Origin: Ignavibacteriota bacterium
GTDB lineage: Bacteria > Bacteroidota > Ignavibacteria > Ignavibacteriales > Ignavibacteriaceae
DNA length: 64,000 nucleotides
Direction of reading: 5' to 3'
NCBI GenBank assembly: GCA_013285405.1
Contig: CP053446.1
Location: 905,985-969,984, forward strand
Positions 1 through 7,110 of this stretch are shown one piece after another. Position 1 is the stretch's first letter. Each line of letters opens with the position of its first letter. The position numbers and the translations under genes are program-made. Under the pieces are notes generated by a model. It searched no databases, was not told where the DNA came from, and worked only from the letters and a program-made list of their open reading frames with translations.

Positions 1-186
1 CTCGAAATATTATTCAGGCTACCGTACACAAAGAGAAACTTGCTTGAAGCCGCAGGATTGGGAAATGTTAAAACTTCCGGGGGTTATTTGAAAAGTTTAG
101 AAGATGCAGGCTTTTTAAAAAGTATTCAAGTTGGTAAAGAAAAATTGTTCTTAAATTATAAATTAATGGAAGTACTCAAAAGTTGA
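1..186 (+). CDS. Fic family protein, C-terminal fragment (starts before the window)
   Basis: The first 61 codons are open from base 1 and end at TGA 184-186. They match the winged-helix C-terminus that follows the Fic domain in many Fic proteins: the segment LPYTKRNLLEA is followed by a recognition-helix-like stretch (SGGYLKSLEDAGFLK) and a beta wing (VGKEKLFLNYKL). Fic domains usually transfer AMP from ATP to a target hydroxyl; the HPFx(D/E)GN(G/K)R catalytic motif would lie upstream, outside the window, so activity cannot be judged. It lies 176 bp before an MntA-HepT pair, whose MntA is also an AMP transferase, so this may be the edge of a defence or stress-regulation patch. The family call is good, the function open. 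Confidence 0.7.
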   Translation, partial: LEILFRLPYTKRNLLEAAGLGNVKTSGGYLKSLEDAGFLKSIQVGKEKLFLNYKLMEVLKS

Positions 187-226
187 TAAAGTTTCGCTAG
201 CGAAATTAACTACTGATACTCATCCC

Positions 227-245
227 TCCAAAGGAGTCCTTTGGA
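227..245. repeat. Palindrome TCCAAAGGA-G-TCCTTTGGA
   Basis: This is a perfect 9-bp inverted repeat around one base, between the Fic tail and mntA. A near copy (one mismatch) occurs at 27462-27480 beside another repeat cluster, so it is a dispersed element and not only a local hairpin. No T-run follows it, so it is a weak candidate for an intrinsic terminator. Confidence 0.6.
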
Positions 246-362
246 CAACTTTTAACCGGCAATGTGTCTGTAGTAAATCAATTAAAATTCTATTTTTGTA
301 AATAAGTTATAATAATGTTTTATAAATTACTTGTAGCGATTTTTTAGTGGAAGATAAAAATT

Positions 363-677
363 ATGACAATAAACAATTTAAAAATCTCTGATGAACGATT
401 AAGAAATATCTGCCAAAAGTATCTTGTCAAAGAACTGGCGGTTTTTGGTTCAACTTTAACTTCTGATTTCAGAAATGACAGTGACATTGATCTACTATAC
501 ACATTTCACGAGAAAGCGGAACACAGTCTTTTTAGTAAAGTCCGGATAAAAGCAGAAATTGAAGAATTGTTTGGAAGACCTGTTGATCTTATAAGTCGCA
601 GAGCGATTGAAAACAGCCGTAACTTATATAAAAGAAAAGCAATACTTGAAAATCTAAAGATAATCTATGCAGCGTGA
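363..677 (+). CDS. mntA: MntA-type nucleotidyltransferase antitoxin
   Basis: A 104-residue minimal nucleotidyltransferase. It carries the GSx10DxD signature of the family: Gly-Ser of FGSTLT near residue 29, then SDIDL, with a third acidic residue in RPVDLI. In characterised MntA-HepT pairs this enzyme neutralises its partner by adding AMP to a Tyr in the HepT RX4HXY motif. The gene overlaps hepT by 11 bp (667-677), the usual translationally coupled arrangement. A TATAAT hexamer at 308-313 is a possible -10, but no clear -35 accompanies it. All catalytic positions are intact, so it is probably active. Its role as antitoxin is inferred from the family. Confidence 0.85.
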   Translation: MTINNLKISDERLRNICQKYLVKELAVFGSTLTSDFRNDSDIDLLYTFHEKAEHSLFSKVRIKAEIEELFGRPVDLISRRAIENSRNLYKRKAILENLKIIYAA

Positions 678-996
678 CATCAGCTATTTTTCTGATATAC
701 TCGAATCATCAAAATTAGCTGTTGATTACTTGAAGAAAATTTCTTTCGAAGAGTTTACACGGAACACAGCTATTCAAGATGCTGTAATTCGCAGAATTGA
801 AATTATTGGTGAAGCTGCAAATCGAATAAGTGACATATCAAGACAAATGTATGCCCATTTACCATGGATTGAGATGAAAGGAATGAGAAATCTCTTAATT
901 CATGAATATGACGAAATTGACCTCAAAGAGGTTTGGAACACAGTTAAAAATGATTTGCCTTCTCTTATAAAAGAAATTGAAAAAATTCTGAATTAA
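667..996 (+). CDS. hepT: HepT-like (DUF86) toxin, HEPN RNase
   Basis: A 109-residue all-helical DUF86/HEPN protein. The HEPN catalytic motif RX4HXY is present as RNLLIHEY, with the Tyr that MntA AMPylates in known pairs. Other family marks are the EIIGEAANRIS helix and the VW near the C-terminus. HepT proteins cut RNA as dimers until modified by MntA. The start lies inside mntA and the stop overlaps the carB stop on the other strand by 4 bp (993-996), so the toxin gene runs tail-to-tail into carB with no spacer or terminator. The system appears complete. Confidence 0.87.
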   Translation: MQRDISYFSDILESSKLAVDYLKKISFEEFTRNTAIQDAVIRRIEIIGEAANRISDISRQMYAHLPWIEMKGMRNLLIHEYDEIDLKEVWNTVKNDLPSLIKEIEKILN

Positions 997-3900
997 CTGT
1001 ACTCATCCCAACTCTTTACCGGTAATGAGTCCGTTGTAAATTGCTGAAGTGCTTTTATAAATCTTTTAGTTGCCTGAACATTTGTGAACAGAGGAATATT
1101 TAGGTCAACAGCTTTTCTTCTGATAATGTAATCACTGTCAAGCTCAACTTTCTCTGCTGTCTTCGGGATGTTTATCACCATATCAATTTCACCATTGCTG
1201 AGATAAGTTAGAATTGAAGGTTCCTTCTCATCAAAAGGTCTGTAAAGAACTTCAACATCAATTCCATTCAGCCTGTAATAATCAGAAGTCCCTTTTGTGC
1301 CGTAAAATTTCAATCCCATTTCTTTCAATGCAAGAATATCTTCAAGAAGTTCTGCTTTATTTTTTGGAGTTCCTGTTGAAAGAAGAGCAGCTTTCTGCGG
1401 AATTTTTTGTCCGGTTGATAAAACACTTTTCAGAAATGCTTCGTTGAAATCATCACCAAGACAAGCAACTTCACCTGTTGATGACATTTCAACTCCGGTA
1501 ACAGGATCAGATCCTTTCAATCTGGTAAATGAAAACTGAGAAGCTTTTACCCCAACATAATCGAGATCAAAGGATGACTTATCAATCTTAGCAACTTTCT
1601 CACCGAGCATAATTCTCGTTGCAATATCAATGAAATTTATCTTCAATGTTTTGGAAACGAACGGAAAACTCCGCGATGCACGCAGATTGCATTCGATCAC
1701 TTTCACATCGTTATCTTTTGCAATAAATTGAATATTGAATGGTCCGTTAATTTCAAACTCCTTTGCAATATTCTTCGTGATAATTTTTACTCTTCTCATC
1801 GTTTCGAGATAAGTTCTTTGCGGCGGGAGAACAATAGTTGCATCGCCAGAATGAACGCCCGCATTTTCAACGTGTTCAGCAATTGCATAACAAAAAAGTT
1901 CACCGTGATCAGCAACTGCATCAATTTCAATTTCGCGCGCATCAGTAATAAACTTACTGATAACAACGGGATGTTCTCTGTTCAACTCTGTTGCTTTTCG
2001 TAAATATGTTTCAAGTTCATCTTCTGTAAGTACAATACTCATCGCAGCACCGCTGAGTACATAACTTGGACGGATTAAAACAGGATAACCAACTTTTGCA
2101 GAAAACTTTTTCGCATCTGCAAGAGTTGTAACTTCATTCCATTCCGGTTGATCAATTTCCAGTTTATCCAGAATTTTTGAAAACTTATGCCGGCTTTCGG
2201 CATTATCAATCTGGATTGGTGAAGTGCCGATAATTTTTACACCAGCATTGTGAAGCTTCATTGCAAGATTATTTGGAACCTGTCCACCCATTGAAACAAT
2301 AACGCCTTCAGGATTTTCGAGATCACAAATATCAAGAACTCTTTCCAGTGTTAACTGCTCGAAATATAATTTATCGCAAATATCATAATCAGTACTTACG
2401 GTTTCAGGATTGCAATTAATCATAATTGATTTGTTGCCACTATTGTTAATGGCATTTACCGCAGTCACACAACACCAATCAAACTCAACAGATGAACCAA
2501 TTCTATAAGCACCTCCACCAATCACAGCTATCTGTTGTTTTTCCCTGCCTGCCGGCAAGGCAGGATTTACCGATATATCATGTTCATTTCCGTGATAAGT
2601 TAAATAAAGATAATTTGTTTGCGCCGGATATTCGGCAGCCATTGTATCAATTTGTTTTACAACCGGAAGAACACTAAGTGCTTTTCTTTTTCGTCTTACT
2701 TCATCTTCAGTTGAATTAACTAATTCAGCAATTTGAAGATCAGAAAATCCATTTTGCTTTGCTTCTTTCATTAAAGTGAAATTGAATTCAGTGATTTGTT
2801 TTTGTTTCAGCTTTGATTCTGTATCAACAATATTTTTCATTTTAAAGAGAAACCAGGGCGTGATCCTAGTTAGCTGATGAATCTTTTCAACTGAATATCC
2901 TCTTTGCAATGCAACTGCGATAGCAAAAATTCTTTTATCGGTTGGCTGAGATAGTTCTTTATCAAGATTCTCAAACTGCAAATCGTTGCATACAAATCCT
3001 TTCAGACCAACATCAAGCATTCTGATTGCTTTCTGCAGAACTTCTTCAAAACTTCGTCCGAGTGACATAACTTCACCAACTGATTTCATCTCCGAACCAA
3101 GCTGAGTGCTCACCTGTTGAAATTTTTGTAAATCCCATCTGGGAAATTTTAGAGCAACATAATCAAGTGCAGGCTCAAAGCAGGCAGAAGTTTCCCGTGT
3201 AATACTGTTTTCAACTTCATTCAATGCATATCCGAGTGCAAGTTTTGTTGCGATAAATGCAAGCGGATAACCAGTTGCTTTTGATGCGAGCGCGGAACTT
3301 CTGCTTAGTCGAGCATTAACTTCAATTATTCTGTAATCATCCGAGTTTGGATCAAGTGCGTATTGAATATTACATTCACCGATTATTCCAATATGACGAA
3401 TTAATTTTATTCCAATTGAACGAAGCTTGAAATTTTCTTGCGCTGAAAGTGTTTGCACCGGTGCAATTACAACACTGTCTCCGGTATGAATACCCATCGG
3501 ATCAATATTTTCCATTGAGCAAGTAGTGATGCAATTATCATATTTGTCACGAACAATTTCGTATTCAACTTCTTTCCAGCCGTAAAGTGATTCTTCAATT
3601 AAAATCTGATTAGTGTATTTGAAAGCTTTCTCAGCTTTTTCTTTCAACTCCATTTCATTATTTACAATTCCTGAACCAAGTCCGCCAAGTGCATAAGCAA
3701 TTCTCACCATCACTGGAAATCTGATTTCGTTAGCTGCGTTTATTGCTTCATCAATATTTTTTGCAGTTTTACTTCTCGCAACTTTCAACCCTATTTCTGT
3801 ACACTTGTTTGCAAACAACAGTCTGTCTTCAGTGTCTTTGATTGCTTCAACCGGTGTTCCGAGTACCTGAACATTATGTTTTTTAAGAATTCCTTTGTCA

Positions 3901-4208
3901 AATAATTGAACGCCAACATTTAACGCTGTCTGTCCGCCAAATTGCAAAAGAATACTTTCCGGTTGTTCTTTTTCAATTACTCTTTCAACAAACTCAGCAG
4001 TGATCGGAAGGAAATAAACTTTATCTGCAAAGTTAGCGGAGGTTTGAATCGTAGCGATGTTAGGATTAACAAGAACGGAAGTAATTCCATCTTCCTTCAA
4101 TGCTTTGATTGCTTGCGAGCCGGAGTAATCGAACTCACCTGCCTGGCCTATCTGCAAAGCTCCCGAGCCGAGGATTAATACTTTTTTTGGTTTTCGTTTT
4201 TTTATCAT
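993..4208 (-). CDS. carB: Carbamoyl-phosphate synthase large subunit
   Basis: CarB makes carbamoyl phosphate from bicarbonate, glutamine-derived ammonia and two ATP for pyrimidine and arginine synthesis. The 1071 residues have the full family plan: an N-terminal ATP-grasp half beginning KKVLILGSGALQIGQAGEFDYSG, an oligomerisation region, a second ATP-grasp half beginning IAVIGGGAYRIGSSVEFDW, and a C-terminal MGS-like allosteric domain (from about residue 935). The ATG start is unambiguous. Residues about 548-555 (ALPAGR), in the linker just before the second half, are encoded by a palindromic repeat (2545-2565) and look like an in-frame insertion. carA lies 1.4 kb upstream, separated by unrelated genes instead of adjoining, as is common elsewhere. 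Confidence 0.97.
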   Translation of the reverse strand: MIKKRKPKKVLILGSGALQIGQAGEFDYSGSQAIKALKEDGITSVLVNPNIATIQTSANFADKVYFLPITAEFVERVIEKEQPESILLQFGGQTALNVGVQLFDKGILKKHNVQVLGTPVEAIKDTEDRLLFANKCTEIGLKVARSKTAKNIDEAINAANEIRFPVMVRIAYALGGLGSGIVNNEMELKEKAEKAFKYTNQILIEESLYGWKEVEYEIVRDKYDNCITTCSMENIDPMGIHTGDSVVIAPVQTLSAQENFKLRSIGIKLIRHIGIIGECNIQYALDPNSDDYRIIEVNARLSRSSALASKATGYPLAFIATKLALGYALNEVENSITRETSACFEPALDYVALKFPRWDLQKFQQVSTQLGSEMKSVGEVMSLGRSFEEVLQKAIRMLDVGLKGFVCNDLQFENLDKELSQPTDKRIFAIAVALQRGYSVEKIHQLTRITPWFLFKMKNIVDTESKLKQKQITEFNFTLMKEAKQNGFSDLQIAELVNSTEDEVRRKRKALSVLPVVKQIDTMAAEYPAQTNYLYLTYHGNEHDISVNPALPAGREKQQIAVIGGGAYRIGSSVEFDWCCVTAVNAINNSGNKSIMINCNPETVSTDYDICDKLYFEQLTLERVLDICDLENPEGVIVSMGGQVPNNLAMKLHNAGVKIIGTSPIQIDNAESRHKFSKILDKLEIDQPEWNEVTTLADAKKFSAKVGYPVLIRPSYVLSGAAMSIVLTEDELETYLRKATELNREHPVVISKFITDAREIEIDAVADHGELFCYAIAEHVENAGVHSGDATIVLPPQRTYLETMRRVKIITKNIAKEFEINGPFNIQFIAKDNDVKVIECNLRASRSFPFVSKTLKINFIDIATRIMLGEKVAKIDKSSFDLDYVGVKASQFSFTRLKGSDPVTGVEMSSTGEVACLGDDFNEAFLKSVLSTGQKIPQKAALLSTGTPKNKAELLEDILALKEMGLKFYGTKGTSDYYRLNGIDVEVLYRPFDEKEPSILTYLSNGEIDMVINIPKTAEKVELDSDYIIRRKAVDLNIPLFTNVQATKRFIKALQQFTTDSLPVKSWDEYS
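2545..2565. repeat. Palindromic element inside carB
   Basis: A GC-rich inverted repeat (CTGCC-TGCCGGCA-AGGCAG type) in AT-rich coding DNA. The same core (CCTGCCTG...CAGGCAGG or CCTGCCTGACGGC) occurs in intergenic repeats at 4280-4300, 4752-4772, 8462-8485 and 27489-27509. It encodes the ALPAGR stretch of CarB, between domains, where an insertion would be tolerated. Confidence 0.7.
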
Positions 4209-4222
4209 AAAGTTCTATCCAA

Positions 4223-4311
4223 TGTCATTCTGAACTTGGTTCAGAATCTTGATTCTGATTTCAGATCCTGAAATAAACCTGCCTGACGGCAAGACAGGTT
4301 CAGGATGACAG
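4223..4311. repeat. TGTCAT-type palindromic repeat, copy A
   Basis: Begins TGTCATTCTGAAC and ends GGTTCAGGATGACAG, so its ends are complementary, with an internal CCTGCCTGACGGCAAGACAGG arm pair. Bases 4246-4311 (66 bp) are identical to 4720-4785 on the other side of the GIY-YIG gene. It fills the spacer between that gene and carB. Confidence 0.85.
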
Positions 4312-4321
4312 TTCTTGTTTT

Positions 4322-4347
4322 TGTCATGCTGAACTTGTTTCAGCATC
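4322..4347. repeat. TGTCAT half-repeat overlapping the GIY-YIG 3' end
   Basis: TGTCATGCTGAACTTGTTTC continuing to CAGCATC; arms GCTGAA/TTCAGC form a hairpin. The minus-strand stop codon of the GIY-YIG gene (bases 4324-4326) is the TCA of TGTCAT, and the gene's last codons (DAETSSA) are read from this unit. Confidence 0.8.
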
Positions 4348-4635
4348 TTTATCCATTAAATCTATAGATAAATCTGTCCATTCCTTATTTAGTGATTCAA
4401 TCAAATTTATTTTCCATCGCCTGTGCCAGTTCTTCAATTGTTTTTCTCGATGAATTGCATCTTCAATGCTATTACACGTTTCATAGTAAACTAGTTTTGT
4501 TATATTGTATTTTCTCGTGAATCCTTCAATTAATTTATTTTTATGTTCATACATTCTTCTTACCAAATCATTTGTAACTCCAATATAAAGTGTCTTTGAG
4601 GTATTCGTTAATATGTACACATAATAATTTTTCAA
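4324..4635 (-). CDS. Small GIY-YIG nuclease flanked by repeats
   Basis: A 103-residue single-domain GIY-YIG endonuclease of the UPF0213/YhbQ-like group. The motif pair is YVYIL and LYIGVTNDLVRR, with the catalytic Arg in DLVRRMYEH, a Lys/Tyr stretch at KLVYYE, and the metal-binding Glu in AIHREKQLK. These small proteins are thought to nick or cut DNA; their physiological role is poorly known. The start is TTG (4635), the only start after an upstream in-frame TAA. The C-terminal residues DAETSSA and the stop codon come from a flanking palindromic repeat, and full copies of the repeat lie on both sides. With the gene wedged between carA and carB, this looks like a mobile cassette. The link between nuclease and repeat is an inference. 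Confidence 0.88.
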   Translation of the reverse strand: MKNYYVYILTNTSKTLYIGVTNDLVRRMYEHKNKLIEGFTRKYNITKLVYYETCNSIEDAIHREKQLKNWHRRWKINLIESLNKEWTDLSIDLMDKDAETSSA

Positions 4636-4659
4636 AATGAATTAATATCCTACAAACCC

Positions 4660-4687
4660 AGATCCTGAAATAAATTCAGGATGACAG
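4660..4687. repeat. TGTCAT half-repeat upstream of the GIY-YIG gene
   Basis: AGATCCTGAAATAAATTCAG followed by GATGACAG: arms TCCTGAA/TTCAGGA close a hairpin, and the unit ends in the complement of TGTCAT. It mirrors the half-unit at 4322-4347 on the opposite side of the gene. Confidence 0.8.
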
Positions 4688-4697
4688 TCCTTTTTCT

Positions 4698-4785
4698 TGT
4701 CATATTGAACTTGTTCAGCATCTTGATTCTGATTTCAGATCCTGAAATAAACCTGCCTGACGGCAAGACAGGTTCAGGATGACAG
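4698..4785. repeat. TGTCAT-type palindromic repeat, copy B
   Basis: Second full unit, 66 bp identical to copy A at 4246-4311 and similar over its first 22 bases. It lies in the 292-bp spacer upstream of the GIY-YIG gene. A third, decayed TGTCATTCTAAAC start follows at about 4796. Confidence 0.85.
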
Positions 4786-4927
4786 CCTGCTCTTTTGTCA
4801 TTCTAAACTCGTTCCTCTCAAAAAAGTCCATTAGTCAGAATTTAAATTTTTACTCTCATAATCTGAAACAAACCTGTATTATTGTCAGGTAGGTTCGGAA
4901 TATTCCAACAACATTCTTATTTAATCA

Positions 4928-5296
4928 TTATTTTTTAAGAGGGAGAACTCGAATCCTGTGTCTTGCTTCATCCACTACCACAAGAGTTCCTTCTTTCAAG
5001 TAACTTTCTACTTGTTTTAAAACCAAGATCAGTTTCTTTCCAAAATATTCAGGAGTGATATTATTAGATCTAATTTGTATCACACTCGGACCATTTTCGC
5101 CCGAATGAGCTAAGATTGCTCCAAAATCTAAATCGTGAGTTAATATTACATAATTGTTCTTCTTTGCATATTCAAACAGGATTGAATCAGATTCGCTGCC
5201 CTTACCAATCTTTGACCAATGAACACATTCAAATCCCGCCTCATTAAGATAATTCTCCCAAGAAGGGGAAAGATTCATACCAATAAGTATTTTCAT
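4928..5296 (-). CDS. DUF5615 PIN-like protein, probable toxin
   Basis: A 122-residue protein of the DUF5615 (Mut7-C-like PIN) family, which commonly pairs with DUF433 antitoxin-like proteins. Recognisable marks are the N-terminal strand with NLSPSW, the AKKNNYVILTHDLDFGAIL segment carrying conserved acidic residues (DLDF), and the C-terminal LVVVDEARHRIRVLPL. The first acidic position of the family (usually MKxLxDxNL) reads MKILIGMNLS here: a Gly replaces the Asp expected in the PIN-like active site, so nuclease activity may be reduced or lost. It starts 12 bp after the DUF433 stop, clearly one transcription unit. Toxin function is inferred from family and pairing. Confidence 0.82.
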   Translation of the reverse strand: MKILIGMNLSPSWENYLNEAGFECVHWSKIGKGSESDSILFEYAKKNNYVILTHDLDFGAILAHSGENGPSVIQIRSNNITPEYFGKKLILVLKQVESYLKEGTLVVVDEARHRIRVLPLKK

Positions 5297-5308
5297 TGAG
5301 AGAAAAAA

Positions 5309-5539
5309 TTATTTGAAGTCGAAAGGGATTTCTTTTTCTTCAACCCGCCATGCAGCATAATTTAGTGCCTGCTGTATATCTTCTGCTTCAAGGTAAGGAT
5401 ACAGTTTAATTACTTGATCAAAAGTATTTCCTGCAGCTATAAGTCCAACAATTGTCCCGACAGTCACTCTTAACCCACGAATACATGGTTTCCCACCCAT
5501 AACTTCCGGATTAATTGTAATTCTATCTAGTTTTTCCAT
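5309..5539 (-). CDS. DUF433 antitoxin-like DNA-binding protein
   Basis: A 76-residue DUF433 protein. The family signature is complete: an RITINPEVMGGKPCIRGLRV N-terminal strand, the VTVGTIVGLIAAG helix, a helix-turn-helix (FDQVIKLYPYLEAEDIQQAL) and the NYAAW end. DUF433 proteins usually precede a DUF5615 partner and are taken as VapB-like antitoxins that bind the operon's promoter. Its ATG (5539) follows an AGGA site 8 nt upstream. The pair sits between carA (stop 99 bp upstream) and carB, reading the same way, so it may be co-transcribed with carA unless the spacer holds a promoter I cannot see. Confidence 0.87.
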   Translation of the reverse strand: MEKLDRITINPEVMGGKPCIRGLRVTVGTIVGLIAAGNTFDQVIKLYPYLEAEDIQQALNYAAWRVEEKEIPFDFK

Positions 5540-5637
5540 TGTAAATCCTATTAAAAATAGTAGTGGTTCTTAGAAAATTAAGTAATGTAAAATTAATAAA
5601 ATAACCTTTAATAGCTCATTGTTTAATGTTTGCAGCT

Positions 5638-6759
5638 TTATTTCAATGCACGCACAAACATATCAAAAATAAATTCACAGTCATCAGGACCGGGAGAGGC
5701 TTCCGGATGAAACTGTGCTGCAAAAAATGGTTTTGATATATGAATTATTCCTTCGTTAGTTCCATCATTATCATTAATAAACCATTCACGCCAATCCTGC
5801 GGAAGTGAATCTGATTTAACTGCATATCCATGATTCTGTGAAGTTATGTAACATCTTTTCGTTCCCATTTCATTGCACGGCTGGTTGTGTCCACGATGAC
5901 CGTATTTTAATTTATATGTATCAGCACCTGCAGCAAGCGCAAGTATTTGTGAGCCAAGACAGATTCCAAGTATTGGAATATTTTTTTCCATGGCTTTTCG
6001 AGTATGTTCGATTGTGGCAACATTCATCTTCGGATCACCGGGACCATTTGACAACATTATTCCATCGGCTTTTATACTCGTAAAGTCATAATCGTATGGA
6101 ACCCGAATTACGGAAATGTTTCTTCCAAGAAATGCACGGATAATATTATTCTTTGTTCCGCAATCAACTAAAATTATTTTTTTACTTCCGGCAGAATATT
6201 CAACAGGTTCATTTACAGAAACTTCTTTTACCAGATCAGTTTTATTTGGATCTGAATAAGTTGTAGTTGTACTTTCATCGAAAACAATTTTTCCAAGCAT
6301 TGTTCCTTTATCACGAAGTTTTCTTGTTAACATACGAGTATCAATTCCTGTGATAGCTGGAATCTTTTCTTGCTTCAGCCAATCGCCAAGAGATTTTTTT
6401 GCACTCCAGTGAGAAAATTCATTCGAGTAGTTTGAAACAATTAATCCACGAACTTGAATTTTGTCGGATTCAAAATTTTTGGAAATGCCATTTGAACTTT
6501 CTTTATCTGGAATTCCATAATTACCAATCAATGGATATGTACAGACAAGTATTTGTCCTCTGTAAGATGGATCTGTTAATGTTTCGGGATAACCAACCAT
6601 TCCGGTATTGAAAACAACTTCACCATTTGTGTTACCTTCATAACCAAAGCTGATTCCTTCAAATTCGGAACCATCTTCCAGAATTAATTTTACATTATTT
6701 TTTAGAGATGATATTTTTTCAAAAGATGTCATCTCTTCAGTTTCAATTTGATTCATCAT
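5638..6759 (-). CDS. carA: Carbamoyl-phosphate synthase small subunit
   Basis: The glutaminase subunit, which releases ammonia from glutamine and channels it to CarB. About 373 residues, the usual length. The N-terminal CPSase domain begins VKLILEDGSEFEGISFGYEG, followed by the class I amidotransferase domain with the nucleophile Cys in LGICLGSQILAL and the His/Glu of FHPEASPGP. The frame is open back to a TTG at 6774, but ATG 6759 or the adjacent ATG 6756 is a likelier start because the TTG lies in the T-run of an intrinsic terminator. That terminator, 14 nt before the ATG, suggests control by attenuation. Confidence 0.95.
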   Translation of the reverse strand: MMNQIETEEMTSFEKISSLKNNVKLILEDGSEFEGISFGYEGNTNGEVVFNTGMVGYPETLTDPSYRGQILVCTYPLIGNYGIPDKESSNGISKNFESDKIQVRGLIVSNYSNEFSHWSAKKSLGDWLKQEKIPAITGIDTRMLTRKLRDKGTMLGKIVFDESTTTTYSDPNKTDLVKEVSVNEPVEYSAGSKKIILVDCGTKNNIIRAFLGRNISVIRVPYDYDFTSIKADGIMLSNGPGDPKMNVATIEHTRKAMEKNIPILGICLGSQILALAAGADTYKLKYGHRGHNQPCNEMGTKRCYITSQNHGYAVKSDSLPQDWREWFINDNDGTNEGIIHISKPFFAAQFHPEASPGPDDCEFIFDMFVRALK

Positions 6760-6772
6760 AATAAATTCAGGC

Positions 6773-6799
6773 AAAAAAATAGTCCGGGTTTGCCGGACT
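6773..6799 (-). terminator. Intrinsic terminator in the carA leader (candidate attenuator)
   Basis: On the minus strand AGTCCGG, a 5-nt loop, CCGGACT and then ATTTTTTT: a 7-bp GC-rich perfect stem with a run of seven T. The last T is 14 nt before the carA ATG at 6759. No convincing gene lies upstream on this strand, so the hairpin most likely acts on the carA transcript itself. Position and form resemble the pyrBI attenuator of enteric bacteria. I see no obvious anti-terminator pairing and no PyrR-type box. Confidence 0.75.
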
Positions 6800-7110
6800 G
6801 GTTAATTCAAACTTAAGATCAGTATTATCAGAGTATTATTTTTTTTGTTCACTAATAGTTAAGAATATTTTGACAAATATAATTCCAGTTGATAACTAAT
6901 CCAATCCGAATCGAGCAAACATAAACTTTTCGTTTAGGAAAAATACCTGTTGCATTTAATTTAACTTTTATTATAATTGTACTGAAAATTAATCTGTTCT
7001 TAACAATAGAGATATTTTTTGAAGATACTCTTAACAGTTCTAATCTTATATCCTTCACTTTTCAATCGTATAATCAACAAATTTTATTTAAACTATTCAC
7101 ACAACCATTA
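6800..7110. promoter_or_regulatory. Divergent intergenic region carA / phoH
   Basis: About 310 bp of AT-rich DNA between two outward-reading genes must hold both promoters. On the plus strand TTGACA (6873-6878) followed 17 bp later by TAACTA is a partial sigma-70-like match for phoH, about 200 bp before its start. A 68-codon minus-strand frame with a GTG start (7058-6852) has no ribosome site or recognisable product, and I do not call it. Confidence 0.35.

Noticed and set aside
4223..4785. CRISPR-like direct repeats
   Set aside because: Only two identical copies 474 bp apart with a gene between them, no regular spacers and no cas gene.
6852..7058. 68-codon minus-strand frame upstream of carA, considered as a leader peptide
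   Set aside because: GTG start, no ribosome site, no recognisable protein pattern and no link to the terminator hairpin by spacing or overlap.
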